NCBI GenBank assembly: GCA_024641245.1
Contig: JAHEDK010000005.1
Span: 1 to 64,000, forward strand
Origin: Actinomycetes bacterium
Lineage (GTDB): Bacteria; Actinomycetota; Acidimicrobiia; Spongiisociales; JAHEDJ01
Reading direction: 5' to 3'
Length of the DNA stretch: 64,000 nt
Made by a program: the position numbers and the translations under genes. Under the pieces are notes generated by a model, which searched no databases, was not told the DNA's origin, and saw only the letters and a list, made by a program, of their open reading frames with translations. Shown piece by piece: positions 25,620-33,632 of this stretch; position 1 is the stretch's first letter, and each line of letters opens with the position of its first letter.

Positions 25620-27128
25620 ATGTTGGCCACAGTCAGGCTCCCAAGCTCGCTCGACAAGTACGCCGGTGGGCGAAGGCTCATCGAGGTCACTGCCGCGACG
25701 GTCGACGGCGCCCTGCGGCAGGCGGTGGAGGCGCATCCCGATCTCCGCATCCGGCTCTTCGATGACTCGGGAGGATTGCACCCTCATCTGATGGTGTTCT
25801 GTCGCGATGCGGAAGTTCCCCGTCGGGACCTGGCGGCGACTGCGCTGGAGGAAGGCGATCAGGTCGATCTGTTGATCGCCATAGCCGGAGGTGCAGATGA
25901 CGTCCGCATGCGAGGGTTCCGTCAGAGGGCGAGCGTCGAAGAGGCGAGTTCGGCGGCTCTCGACGGCGTTGGTCCGCTGCTCGCCGAGCCAATTGGGGTG
26001 ACCGAGTGTGCCGGTCGGGTGCTGGCCGGCGACGTGCGGAGCGAGGTCAACGTACCCGGGTTCCGCCGGGCAACGATGGATGGTTTCTCCGTCCGCGCCG
26101 CCGACACTTTCGGGGCGTCTGCCTACAACCCGGTGATCCTGAATCTGGTCGGGCCATCGATGCCGGGGGTCTCGGCGACGGGTTTGATCGAGACCGGCGC
26201 CGCCGGACGGATCATGACGGGTGCGCCGGTCCCGGACGGCGCCGACGCGGTTTTGCGAGCCGAGGACGCCCTCGAAACGGATGGTCGCGTCGAGGTGCGG
26301 GCTCCCGTAGCCCCGGCGAAGAACGTAGGCAGGGTCGGAGAAGATGTCGAGATCGGGGCAACCGTGTTGAGCCGGGGGAGGCGACTGCTACCCCAGGACG
26401 CGGGGTTACTGGCGTCGATCGGACACCACCCCGTGCTCGTGCACCGGCGACCGGCGGTGAGGATAATCGTGTCAGGTGATGAGTTGCTTGCACCAGGTGA
26501 ACGCCCTGAAGGCTCGAAGATCGTCGACAGCAATTCTCCGATGCTTGCCGCGCTGGTACTTCGCGACGGTGGGTGTCCTGAGATCGTTCGGCTCCCGGAT
26601 GACGAGCAGGCGATGCGTGACGCGCTGAGCCGGGCAGGCGCGGATGTGATCGTAACGGCCGGTGCCGCCTCGGTCGGGACAGAGGACCGGGTGCCGGTGA
26701 TCGTCGATGAGTTGGGCGAACTCATTGTCCACGGTGTGGCAATGCGCCCCTCCTCGCCGACCGGGGTGGGCAGGATCGCCGGTATCCCGGTGCTTCTCCT
26801 GCCGGGCAATCCGGTTTCATGCCTGGTTGCGTACGACTTCTTCGCCGGACCGGTCATACGACGAATGGCAGGACTGCCGGAGAAGTGGCCCTATCCATCC
26901 GTCCAACTGCCGCTTGAACAGCGTCTCGTGTCACAGATCGGCCGCACCGACTACGCCAGGGTCCGGATCGAGAACGGTCGCGTTCGCCCGCTCGCCATCT
27001 CCGGTGCATCGGTTCTGTCCTCGGTAACCAGCGCTTCCGGTTTCGTGGTGGTTCCCGCCGGGTTGGAGGGCTATGCGCAGGGGACCGGAGTGGACGTATA
27101 CCTCTACGACCCGGCGCTCGTTCGATGA
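25620..27128 (+). CDS. MoaD-MoeA fusion protein
   Basis: 502 aa; GAGGA precedes the ATG. Residues 1-91 are a ubiquitin-like MoaD/ThiS domain (LATVRLPSSLDKYAGG, LRPH-like HPHLMVFCRDAEV, then VDLLIAIAGG with the Gly pair at 90-91). Residues 95-502 are MoeA (VTECAGRVLAGDV, RRATMDGFSVRAADT, RIMTGAPVPDGADAVLR, VSGDELLAPGE, LLLPGNPVSCLVAYD). MoaD normally carries the thiocarboxylate on a free C-terminal Gly-Gly for pterin dithiolene formation; MoeA inserts the metal. Here the Gly pair is internal. Some MoeA metal-site residues look altered (GAASVGTEDR in place of the usual GGxSxGxxD). It overlaps the next moeA-like gene. Confidence 0.8.
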   Translation: MLATVRLPSSLDKYAGGRRLIEVTAATVDGALRQAVEAHPDLRIRLFDDSGGLHPHLMVFCRDAEVPRRDLAATALEEGDQVDLLIAIAGGADDVRMRGFRQRASVEEASSAALDGVGPLLAEPIGVTECAGRVLAGDVRSEVNVPGFRRATMDGFSVRAADTFGASAYNPVILNLVGPSMPGVSATGLIETGAAGRIMTGAPVPDGADAVLRAEDALETDGRVEVRAPVAPAKNVGRVGEDVEIGATVLSRGRRLLPQDAGLLASIGHHPVLVHRRPAVRIIVSGDELLAPGERPEGSKIVDSNSPMLAALVLRDGGCPEIVRLPDDEQAMRDALSRAGADVIVTAGAASVGTEDRVPVIVDELGELIVHGVAMRPSSPTGVGRIAGIPVLLLPGNPVSCLVAYDFFAGPVIRRMAGLPEKWPYPSVQLPLEQRLVSQIGRTDYARVRIENGRVRPLAISGASVLSSVTSASGFVVVPAGLEGYAQGTGVDVYLYDPALVR

Positions 27129-29059
27129 GGCAGCGCCAGTTCCTCAATGTGGTCGATGAATCTGTAGCGCATCAGCGATTCAACGATGCCTGCGCGCATC
27201 TCGAGGCACGGACTGAGACCATCCGGTTGGAGTCGGCATTGGGGCGGGTGCTGGCCGGCGACGTCGTGGCGGCGGTCGATGTCACCGCCTTCGACAGGAG
27301 CAATGTGGACGGCTACGCGGTGCGGGCGCAGGACACGTTCGGGGCCGAGGAACTCGAACCGATCACGATGGCCGTCTCAGAAGTCGCCCTCGCAGCCGGC
27401 CAGGCGCCTCCTCCCGGGTTCGAGGTCGAGCCCGGCGTGGCGGTGGCTCTTGCCACCGGCGGGGTGGTTCCGCGCGGAGCAGATGCCGTGCTGATGGTGG
27501 AATACACCGAACCCGACGGGGACCGAATCCGGGTAGTCCGGCCGGCGGTCCCCGGCGGGAACATCACGTTTGCAGGATCCGACATCGGTCGCGGAGAGAC
27601 GGTGATGCGGCGGGGCACCCGGCTCAGTTCACGCGAGACCGGAGTGCTGGCGGCAGTTGGTGCCGACAGGCTGGAGGTGGTCGCCAGACCGCGAGTGGCG
27701 GTGGTGTCCACGGGCGATGAGATCGTTGAGCCGGGTCTGATGCTGGGCGCCGGCCAGGTGTACGACTCGAACCAGCGCATGTTGCTCGACGCCGTCATCG
27801 AACTCGGATGTGAGCCGGTGCCGTGCGGGATCATCCCGGACGACGAACCCCTCCTCGAGCAAGCCGTCGAGGGTTTGCTGTCCGGGCCGGAGGCGGTGGA
27901 CGTCGTGTTGCTGTCCGGCGGAACGTCGAAAGGCGAGGGCGACCTCAACGCCACGGTCGTCGAAGGATTGGCGCAGAGAATGCCGGATTCGGCCGGGATC
28001 GTCGTGCATGGGGTGGCCCTCAAACCGGGCAAGCCGGTGCTCCTCGCCGTCGTGGGCGGAGTCCCGGTGGTCGTGCTGCCGGGTTTCCCGACCTCGGCGA
28101 TCTTCACTTTTCACGAGTTCGTAGCTCCGTTGCTGCGTCGCCTGTCGGGCCTTCCCCCTCACGATCGATCGCTGGTGCAGGCCACGCTTCCGTTGCGGAT
28201 CACCTCAGCGTCGGGGCGAACGGAGTACAACCTGGTCGATTTGGTGCAAGGTCCGGTAGGCCTGGCCGCCTATCCGCTCGGTGCAGGGTCGGGCAGTGTG
28301 ACGGCATTCGGGCGCGCCGACGGCTTCATCCGAATTCCCGCAGCTACCGAGTATGTCGAGGGAGGGGCCGTTGTCGACGTTCATCTCCTCCATCCGGAGG
28401 TACGTCCCGCCGACCTCGCCGCCATCGGGAGCCACTGCATCGGTTTCGACTATCTGCTCGGGGTGCTGGCCGGGCGCGGTTATCGCGTGAAGATGGTGCC
28501 GGTCGGGTCTACGGGTGGGATCACCGCCGTCGGCCGGGGGGAGGCCGATGTGGCCGGAATCCACCTCATGGATCCAGAGACCGGTGAATACAACCGTCCG
28601 TTTCTGCCGCCGGGGGTGCGCCTCTTGTCGGGCTATCGGCGCCGGCAGGGACTCGTGTTCCGGTCCGGTGAGGTGGCGTGGGCGGAACTCGATGCAGAGG
28701 CTCTCGCGGCCGTACTGCGCGAGGGTCCGCATCGGATGGTCAACCGCAACCCGGGAAGCGGGACGCGGGTGCTCATCGATCAACTGCTCGGCGGGTGGCG
28801 ACCGGAGGGCTACCTCCATCAGGCCCGTACCCACCACTCGGTGGCAGCCGCCGTCGAGCAGGGGAGGGCGGATTGGGGCGTGACCCTCGATACCGTGGCG
28901 GGAAGGGCCGGCCTGGAGTTCCGGTTTCTTCTGGATGAACAGTATGACTTCGCCGTGCCGGAGTCGCGTTGGGAGAGGCCTGCGGTGGTGGCACTTCGGG
29001 AGCTGCTCGAAGATCCGACGATCATCGCGGAGTTGCTGGAGTTGGGCTTCCACCGCTAG
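27125..29059 (+). CDS. MoeA with C-terminal PBP-like domain
   Basis: 644 aa from ATG 27125 (ATGA overlap). Residues 1-405 are MoeA: SALGRVLAGDV, DRSNVDGYAVRAQDT, LATGGVVPRGADAVLMVEYT, VVSTGDEIV, LLSGGTSKGEGD and VLPGFPTSAIFTF, all in good order. From about residue 425, DYLLGVLAGRGYRVKMVPVGSTGG, then NPGSGTRVLIDQLLGG is the PBP-like domain often attached to MoeA in archaea and anaerobes, possibly an oxyanion or pterin sensor. It transfers molybdate or tungstate to molybdopterin. It lies in one operon with the AOR gene and the MoaD-MoeA fusion. Confidence 0.88.
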   Translation: MRQRQFLNVVDESVAHQRFNDACAHLEARTETIRLESALGRVLAGDVVAAVDVTAFDRSNVDGYAVRAQDTFGAEELEPITMAVSEVALAAGQAPPPGFEVEPGVAVALATGGVVPRGADAVLMVEYTEPDGDRIRVVRPAVPGGNITFAGSDIGRGETVMRRGTRLSSRETGVLAAVGADRLEVVARPRVAVVSTGDEIVEPGLMLGAGQVYDSNQRMLLDAVIELGCEPVPCGIIPDDEPLLEQAVEGLLSGPEAVDVVLLSGGTSKGEGDLNATVVEGLAQRMPDSAGIVVHGVALKPGKPVLLAVVGGVPVVVLPGFPTSAIFTFHEFVAPLLRRLSGLPPHDRSLVQATLPLRITSASGRTEYNLVDLVQGPVGLAAYPLGAGSGSVTAFGRADGFIRIPAATEYVEGGAVVDVHLLHPEVRPADLAAIGSHCIGFDYLLGVLAGRGYRVKMVPVGSTGGITAVGRGEADVAGIHLMDPETGEYNRPFLPPGVRLLSGYRRRQGLVFRSGEVAWAELDAEALAAVLREGPHRMVNRNPGSGTRVLIDQLLGGWRPEGYLHQARTHHSVAAAVEQGRADWGVTLDTVAGRAGLEFRFLLDEQYDFAVPESRWERPAVVALRELLEDPTIIAELLELGFHR

Positions 29060-29099
29060 ACGGGCGACCGTGCCGGCTGTCGATGTCGGTCGGACCCGG

Positions 29100-29128
29100 C
29101 AGAACCTACAACCCAGAACCTAGAACCT
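29100..29128. repeat. Short CAGAACCTA-type repeat
   Basis: The motif AGAACCT occurs three times (29101, 29115 and 29122 onward) in the gap between the convergent MoeA and AOR genes. It may be a slipped simple repeat. Confidence 0.4.
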
Positions 29129-29167
29129 CGAAGGCGACGAGCGCTGGATCGGCTCGCCCTCCATATT

Positions 29168-29195
29168 CAGCCGGCTTCCTACATGAAGCCGGCTG
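29168..29195. terminator. Hairpin across the stop of the second AOR gene
   Basis: CAGCCGGCTTC (29168-29178) pairs perfectly with GAAGCCGGCTG (29185-29195). The TAG stop of the minus-strand gene lies in the loop. It probably ends or protects transcripts of the two convergent operons. Confidence 0.5.
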
Positions 29196-30993
29196 CTACC
29201 GCTCTCAGATCGAGGGTCTCGATCACCCGACTGCGCAACTGATCGAAGAATTCCTCGGTGTTGAACTGCGGCACCGTCGAGTGTTCGATTGGTCGGTGGG
29301 CGTCCGCAGGCATCGAGTAGTCGTCTGCCGCGAATCCGTGTTTCCGCTCGGAGGCGTAGCCGCGCAGGAACGTTCGGTCGACGGCGGCCAGCAAGTCGTC
29401 GGCCTCAACGTCGAGGCCGACGATCAACCGAATCGCGTCCGCCTCCAGATCGGGGCCGATCATCGAGAACTTACACAGCCCGGTGATGTCATCGAGGATG
29501 AACTTGGGCCCCCGATTGACCGTGGCATCGATCCAGTACTCGAGGTCGGTCTCTCGCTCGACGATCGCCAGAAGGTATGTGCGCATCGACATGTGACCTC
29601 CGGCCAGCGCCCACGGATAGGAGGGATTGGTGTGTGGCAGGTAGGCGGGGTACTCGACGCCCTTCGATTGCATGGCAAATGCCGTGGCCCCGCGTTGGAT
29701 TGACAGCCGCAAAGAGCCTTGCCCTATCTCTGGTAACCGTCCGGTTCCGACGGCTTCGATGGCTGCCCTGGTGGCAGCCACATCGCCGTAGCTGAGACCG
29801 TCGGCAAGGGGGGCATCGGGGTGGCGCAGATTCCACTCCATTGCGTATCCGATCGTTCCGCCGAGCGAGATGGAGTCCATCCCCAGTTCGTCGGAGAGAT
29901 CGATCAATGTCAAAGCGGCGTCGGCGTCGTAGATTCCCAGGTTGGAGGTGAGCAGGGCAAGGGGTTCGTAGTCGACCTTTGCCCGGAATGTCCCGGCCTC
30001 TCCGTCCGAGCGGTCGTAGACGTTTTTGTGGCATTTGATGCCGCAGAGGTAGCAGGCCTCCGCCTTGACGACATAGGGGCCTGCTTCGAAGGCGGGCCGG
30101 GTGAGGAGCTGTCCATCGTCGTTACCCGGAGGGGCGAAGTTGAACTCGGGGAGACCGCCGGCCGGATGGAGCATTCCGACCATGCGCCAGGTGCCGACGT
30201 CTCGATACCCCTTGCTCCCGTCTCCGAGGTTGATCTCCCGATTGATGTCTTTGAGGCCCCGGCTCGAAGCCTTCGGATTCGGACCGTCGGCTGCGATCGC
30301 CAGAAGGTTCTTCGAACCCATCACGCCGCCGTATCCGCCCCTTCCGCAGAAGCGGGGTTTGGCGTCTCCCGACTTCAACTGGTTATCGGTCGACAGCGCA
30401 ATCGACGCATACCGGACCGACTCATAGTTCTCTCCGGCCGGACCTATGACGGCGAAGTGCGCCTCCGGGTAGCGGTTGTGGAGCTCCTGTATCTTGTCGT
30501 TGACCCTGCGTCCGATGAGATCATCGGCGGCCAGGAAGGTGAATTCCGCCGGGCCGCCGGGTCCCGCCGGATCGGTGGCCGGGGTCAGGTGAATGAGCGT
30601 CGCCTGCTCACACCGACCGGTGAAGATGACTTCTTCGATGCCGAGGCCACGGAGTTTCGTGCCGAAGTGCCCCGATCCTGCCGACCACATGAGACCCGGC
30701 GCACCGGCCAGCGAGGTCTTGAGCGGGGAGTAGCCGTGGAAGAAGGTCCGCAGACCTGTCATCGCTCGTGTCCCGCTCAGCAGACCCAGGTTCATGACCA
30801 GCGGCGCGTCAGGTGCGTACGGATCGGTGACTTCGAGATCGCCCAGCAGTTTGGTGGCGCGGGCGATGCCACCGAGGGCGTCCTCGAGATCTTCGCAGGG
30901 GACGGATTCGAATCTGACGGTCCGGGTAGTGAGGTCCACGTGGTAGCGATTCACGGTGAAATCCGTAGCCGGTCGCAATGCGGTGGTCTCCAC
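29179..30993 (-). CDS. Aldehyde:ferredoxin oxidoreductase family protein (second copy)
   Basis: 604 aa from GTG 30993, 6 bases after GAGGAGGG. The N-terminal cofactor domain (YHVDLTTRTVRFE, FCGRGGYGGVMGSKNLLAIAADG) is followed by the cluster motif ACYLCGIKCHKNV (C-x2-C-x3-C) and a last Cys in GLCKFSM. It differs strongly from the copy at 23598, so the two are not a recent duplication. It starts 28 bases after the cDPG-synthetase-like gene, which follows the amidinotransferase, so it probably shares their TetR-type promoter at 33587. Likely role: oxidising the aldehyde made by a nearby transaminase. Confidence 0.88.
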   Translation of the reverse strand: METTALRPATDFTVNRYHVDLTTRTVRFESVPCEDLEDALGGIARATKLLGDLEVTDPYAPDAPLVMNLGLLSGTRAMTGLRTFFHGYSPLKTSLAGAPGLMWSAGSGHFGTKLRGLGIEEVIFTGRCEQATLIHLTPATDPAGPGGPAEFTFLAADDLIGRRVNDKIQELHNRYPEAHFAVIGPAGENYESVRYASIALSTDNQLKSGDAKPRFCGRGGYGGVMGSKNLLAIAADGPNPKASSRGLKDINREINLGDGSKGYRDVGTWRMVGMLHPAGGLPEFNFAPPGNDDGQLLTRPAFEAGPYVVKAEACYLCGIKCHKNVYDRSDGEAGTFRAKVDYEPLALLTSNLGIYDADAALTLIDLSDELGMDSISLGGTIGYAMEWNLRHPDAPLADGLSYGDVAATRAAIEAVGTGRLPEIGQGSLRLSIQRGATAFAMQSKGVEYPAYLPHTNPSYPWALAGGHMSMRTYLLAIVERETDLEYWIDATVNRGPKFILDDITGLCKFSMIGPDLEADAIRLIVGLDVEADDLLAAVDRTFLRGYASERKHGFAADDYSMPADAHRPIEHSTVPQFNTEEFFDQLRSRVIETLDLRAVAAGFM

Positions 30994-31021
30994 GCTGAAC
31001 CCTCCTCGAGATTCGTCGGCT

Positions 31022-32362
31022 TTATCCAAGCGCCTGCCCGGCGATGAACTCGTCGAGTACACCGGTCAGAGTCGGTTCTCCGATCTCCTGTAGATCGTAG
31101 AACACGCGCGTATTCGGCTTCTGAATATCGACGATGCGGGCAAGGTCGATGGGCGTTCCAATCACAACAGCGTCGCAATCCGTGGCGTTGATCGTGGCTT
31201 CGAGATCACGAAGCTGCTCTTCGCCGTATCCCATTGCGGGCAGGATGGTTCCGATGTCGGGGTAAGTGGCGAAAGTTTCCTTCAGCTTGCCGACCAGGTA
31301 GGGGCGCGGATCGACGAATTCGGTGGCGCCGTATTTGGTGGCGGCGACGACGGCTGCGCCGATCTTCATGCCGCCGTGTGTGAGGGTTGGACCGTCTTCG
31401 ATCGCCAGCACGCGCTTGCCGGCAACTACCGAAGGGTCTTCCAGCCGCATGGTCGAGGCTGCGTCGATGACCTTGGCGGACGGGTTCACCTTGGCGATGT
31501 TGGCCCGAACCGTTTCGATACCAGCGAGGTCGGCGGAGTCGATCTTGTTGATGATCACGACGTCGGCCGTGCGCAAGCTGACCTCGCCGGGGTAGTAGCG
31601 CAGCTCGTGTCCCGGCCGATGCGGGTCGGCAACGGTGATCGCCAGATCGGCCTCGTAGAACGAGAAGTCGTTGTTTCCGCCATCCCAGACGATCACATCG
31701 CAACCGTTGGGGTCTTCTTCTGCTGCTCGCAGGATCGCCTCGTAGTCGACGCCGGCGTAGATGACGTTGCCTCTCACGATGTGGGGTTCGTATTCCTCCA
31801 TCTCCTCGATCGTGCAGTTGTGCTTCTCGAGGTCGGCGATCTCGGCGAAGCGCTGGACTCTCTGAGCGGTGAGATCGCCGTACGGCATCGGGTGACGCAC
31901 GGCAACGACCTTTAGGCCTCTGGCCATGAGTGTCTCGACCACCTTGCGTGAGGTCTGTGACTTGCCGGATCCGGTTCGCACGGCGCACACGGAGATCACT
32001 GGTTTGGTGCTCTTCACTTGAGTGTCGCGCGGTCCCAGCAGAGTGAACGATGCCCCGGCCGCCTGTACGACGGCCGACACGCCCATTACGTGCTCGTAAG
32101 AAATGTCGCTGTAGGAGAAAGCACACTCGTCGGCGTCGAGGTCACGTATCAACATCGGCAGTTGTTCTTCAGCGTAGATCGGGATGCCATTCGGATAGAG
32201 TGGCCCGGCCAGCTCAGGCGGATAGGTTCGGCCCTCGATGCCTGGGATCTGTTCGGCCGTGAAGGCAACGACTTCGACTGATTCGTCGTCGCGGTAGTGG
32301 GTGTTGAAGTTGTGGAAATCGCGCCCTGCGGCGCCGATGATGATCACCTTGCGTTTGGCCAT
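31022..32362 (-). CDS. Cyclic 2,3-diphosphoglycerate synthetase-like P-loop NTPase
   Basis: 446 aa from ATG 32362 (AGGAGA upstream). The N-terminal Rossmann-like part (KRKVIIIGAAGRDFHNFN) is followed by a P-loop, ISVCAVRTGSGKSQTSRKV, then VIVWDGGNNDFSF, LRTADVVIINKID (an NKxD-like nucleotide-base motif) and VLAIEDGPTLTHGGM. This is the family named after the archaeal cyclic 2,3-diphosphoglycerate synthetase, but bacterial copies next to amino-acid genes have no proven reaction. The NKID motif resembles SIMIBI GTPases. It is co-transcribed with the amidinotransferase upstream. Confidence 0.8.
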   Translation of the reverse strand: MAKRKVIIIGAAGRDFHNFNTHYRDDESVEVVAFTAEQIPGIEGRTYPPELAGPLYPNGIPIYAEEQLPMLIRDLDADECAFSYSDISYEHVMGVSAVVQAAGASFTLLGPRDTQVKSTKPVISVCAVRTGSGKSQTSRKVVETLMARGLKVVAVRHPMPYGDLTAQRVQRFAEIADLEKHNCTIEEMEEYEPHIVRGNVIYAGVDYEAILRAAEEDPNGCDVIVWDGGNNDFSFYEADLAITVADPHRPGHELRYYPGEVSLRTADVVIINKIDSADLAGIETVRANIAKVNPSAKVIDAASTMRLEDPSVVAGKRVLAIEDGPTLTHGGMKIGAAVVAATKYGATEFVDPRPYLVGKLKETFATYPDIGTILPAMGYGEEQLRDLEATINATDCDAVVIGTPIDLARIVDIQKPNTRVFYDLQEIGEPTLTGVLDEFIAGQALG

Positions 32363-32391
32363 CTGATTCTCCTGCTTCTCGTGCGTGCTCG

Positions 32392-33525
32392 CTAGTAACC
32401 CGGAATCTGGCGGGGGAAGTAGTCCTGGAGTGTGCCTTCCCGATACACATCGGCCGTTGCGCAGTGGAGGCCACCACCGAACGGTCCGACGGCCCAGAAC
32501 GGCACCTCGATGACCTCGAAGCCGAGTTCGTAGAATTGCTGTTGCTGAGCCTTCTCCGATTCTTCGACGAAGATCGTGTGCTCGTCTAGGAGCAGAGTGT
32601 TCATCGACAACCAGACGCTGCAGAAACACAGCGGAGGTTTTTCCGGCAAGGCGGGTTCTGCGCATGGAACGATCTCCCAATCGTTCATGGCAAACAGCTG
32701 CTTCATCTCTTCGGTAAGGGGCACACGTTGCCGGTTGCTGAGGGCCAGGCCGGGCCGGAGGGGGATGAACGTGGCATCGATGTGCATCGGGTGCGCCTCG
32801 AGGAAGAGCACCTCGTGAAGTCTGTGCTCCGGGAAGTGCCGCCTGAGCCAATCGATACCGGCCCCGTTGGTGGCCGTCGACCGCTGTACGAACAGGTCCC
32901 TACCGAACCGGCCGACGTCGGCGGCATCGAAGAGAGGCTCTTCTTCGGTGAGGTTCCACTGCTTGTTCTTTGTGAAGCGTTCGATCTGTTCCGCGTCCGG
33001 GAGAGATTCGGCGTATTCCCAGAACTCCATGCCGTCCACGTAGGAAGCATCCGTCAGCCGCGGTTTCGGGGCAGCTTCCCAACGGAAGCCGGGATCCTCG
33101 CGGAAGTACTTCTGGAGGAGCGGACGGTAGGCGAGGTATTCGAACCAGCGAGAGCGCTGCGACATCGTGGCTTCGAGGATTTCGTTGCCGACGGTCAAGA
33201 GGATGTCGCGGGGTGGCATCACGCCGAACATGGAGTCCTGGGTCCAGTCGGGCGTGGTGACTGCCTGAGAGAAGTCGAGCACTTCCGGGCGGTCGACCGT
33301 TACACCGTGCTTCTCCAGGAGAGCAACGAAGTTGTCCAGTTGCTCGTTGGCGGCGTCCTCCATCTCCTGCGGAAGCCGGCCGAAAGTCCCCTTCGGGAAG
33401 CCCCACTTCGGCCAGTCACGGACTGTGGCGGGTTCGGGCGCCTGCACCATGGTGCCGTCCGCGCGCCCGACGATGACGCGCTTGAGCGGGTCCCACTCGG
33501 TCCACGAGTTCACGATCTTTGCCAC
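32392..33525 (-). CDS. Amidinotransferase family protein (glycine amidinotransferase-like)
   Basis: 377 aa from GTG 33525 (AGGAGG upstream). It matches arginine:glycine amidinotransferase through the five-bladed barrel: GRDLFVQRSTATNGAGIDWL with the catalytic Asp, PMHIDATFIPLRPG with the catalytic His, SMNTLLLDEHTIFVE and the catalytic Cys in FGGGLHCATADVYREGTLQ. The family moves the amidino group of arginine to an amine via a Cys-amidino intermediate. The acceptor is not readable from sequence. A 377-aa paralogue lies at 47439. It heads an operon with the cDPG-like NTPase and an AOR, divergent from an aminotransferase. Confidence 0.88.
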   Translation of the reverse strand: MAKIVNSWTEWDPLKRVIVGRADGTMVQAPEPATVRDWPKWGFPKGTFGRLPQEMEDAANEQLDNFVALLEKHGVTVDRPEVLDFSQAVTTPDWTQDSMFGVMPPRDILLTVGNEILEATMSQRSRWFEYLAYRPLLQKYFREDPGFRWEAAPKPRLTDASYVDGMEFWEYAESLPDAEQIERFTKNKQWNLTEEEPLFDAADVGRFGRDLFVQRSTATNGAGIDWLRRHFPEHRLHEVLFLEAHPMHIDATFIPLRPGLALSNRQRVPLTEEMKQLFAMNDWEIVPCAEPALPEKPPLCFCSVWLSMNTLLLDEHTIFVEESEKAQQQQFYELGFEVIEVPFWAVGPFGGGLHCATADVYREGTLQDYFPRQIPGY

Positions 33526-33586
33526 CGCGCCTCCTCGTTCGATTCTCTCCGGCACCGGCGTTGCCGGGTCCGGCTGCATGCGATAG

Positions 33587-33610
33587 ACTACCTATCAATC
33601 GATAGGTAGT
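33587..33610. promoter_or_regulatory. TetR-type operator 1 (CCTATC-N4-GATAGG)
   Basis: ACTACCTATC, AATC, GATAGGTAGT: a perfect 10-bp inverted repeat in the divergent promoter of the amidinotransferase and aminotransferase genes. It shares its core with five other sites (40827, 41993, 46628, 47392, 61456). Confidence 0.75.
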
Positions 33611-33632
33611 GCCAATCAGGAGGCCGCGGCTC

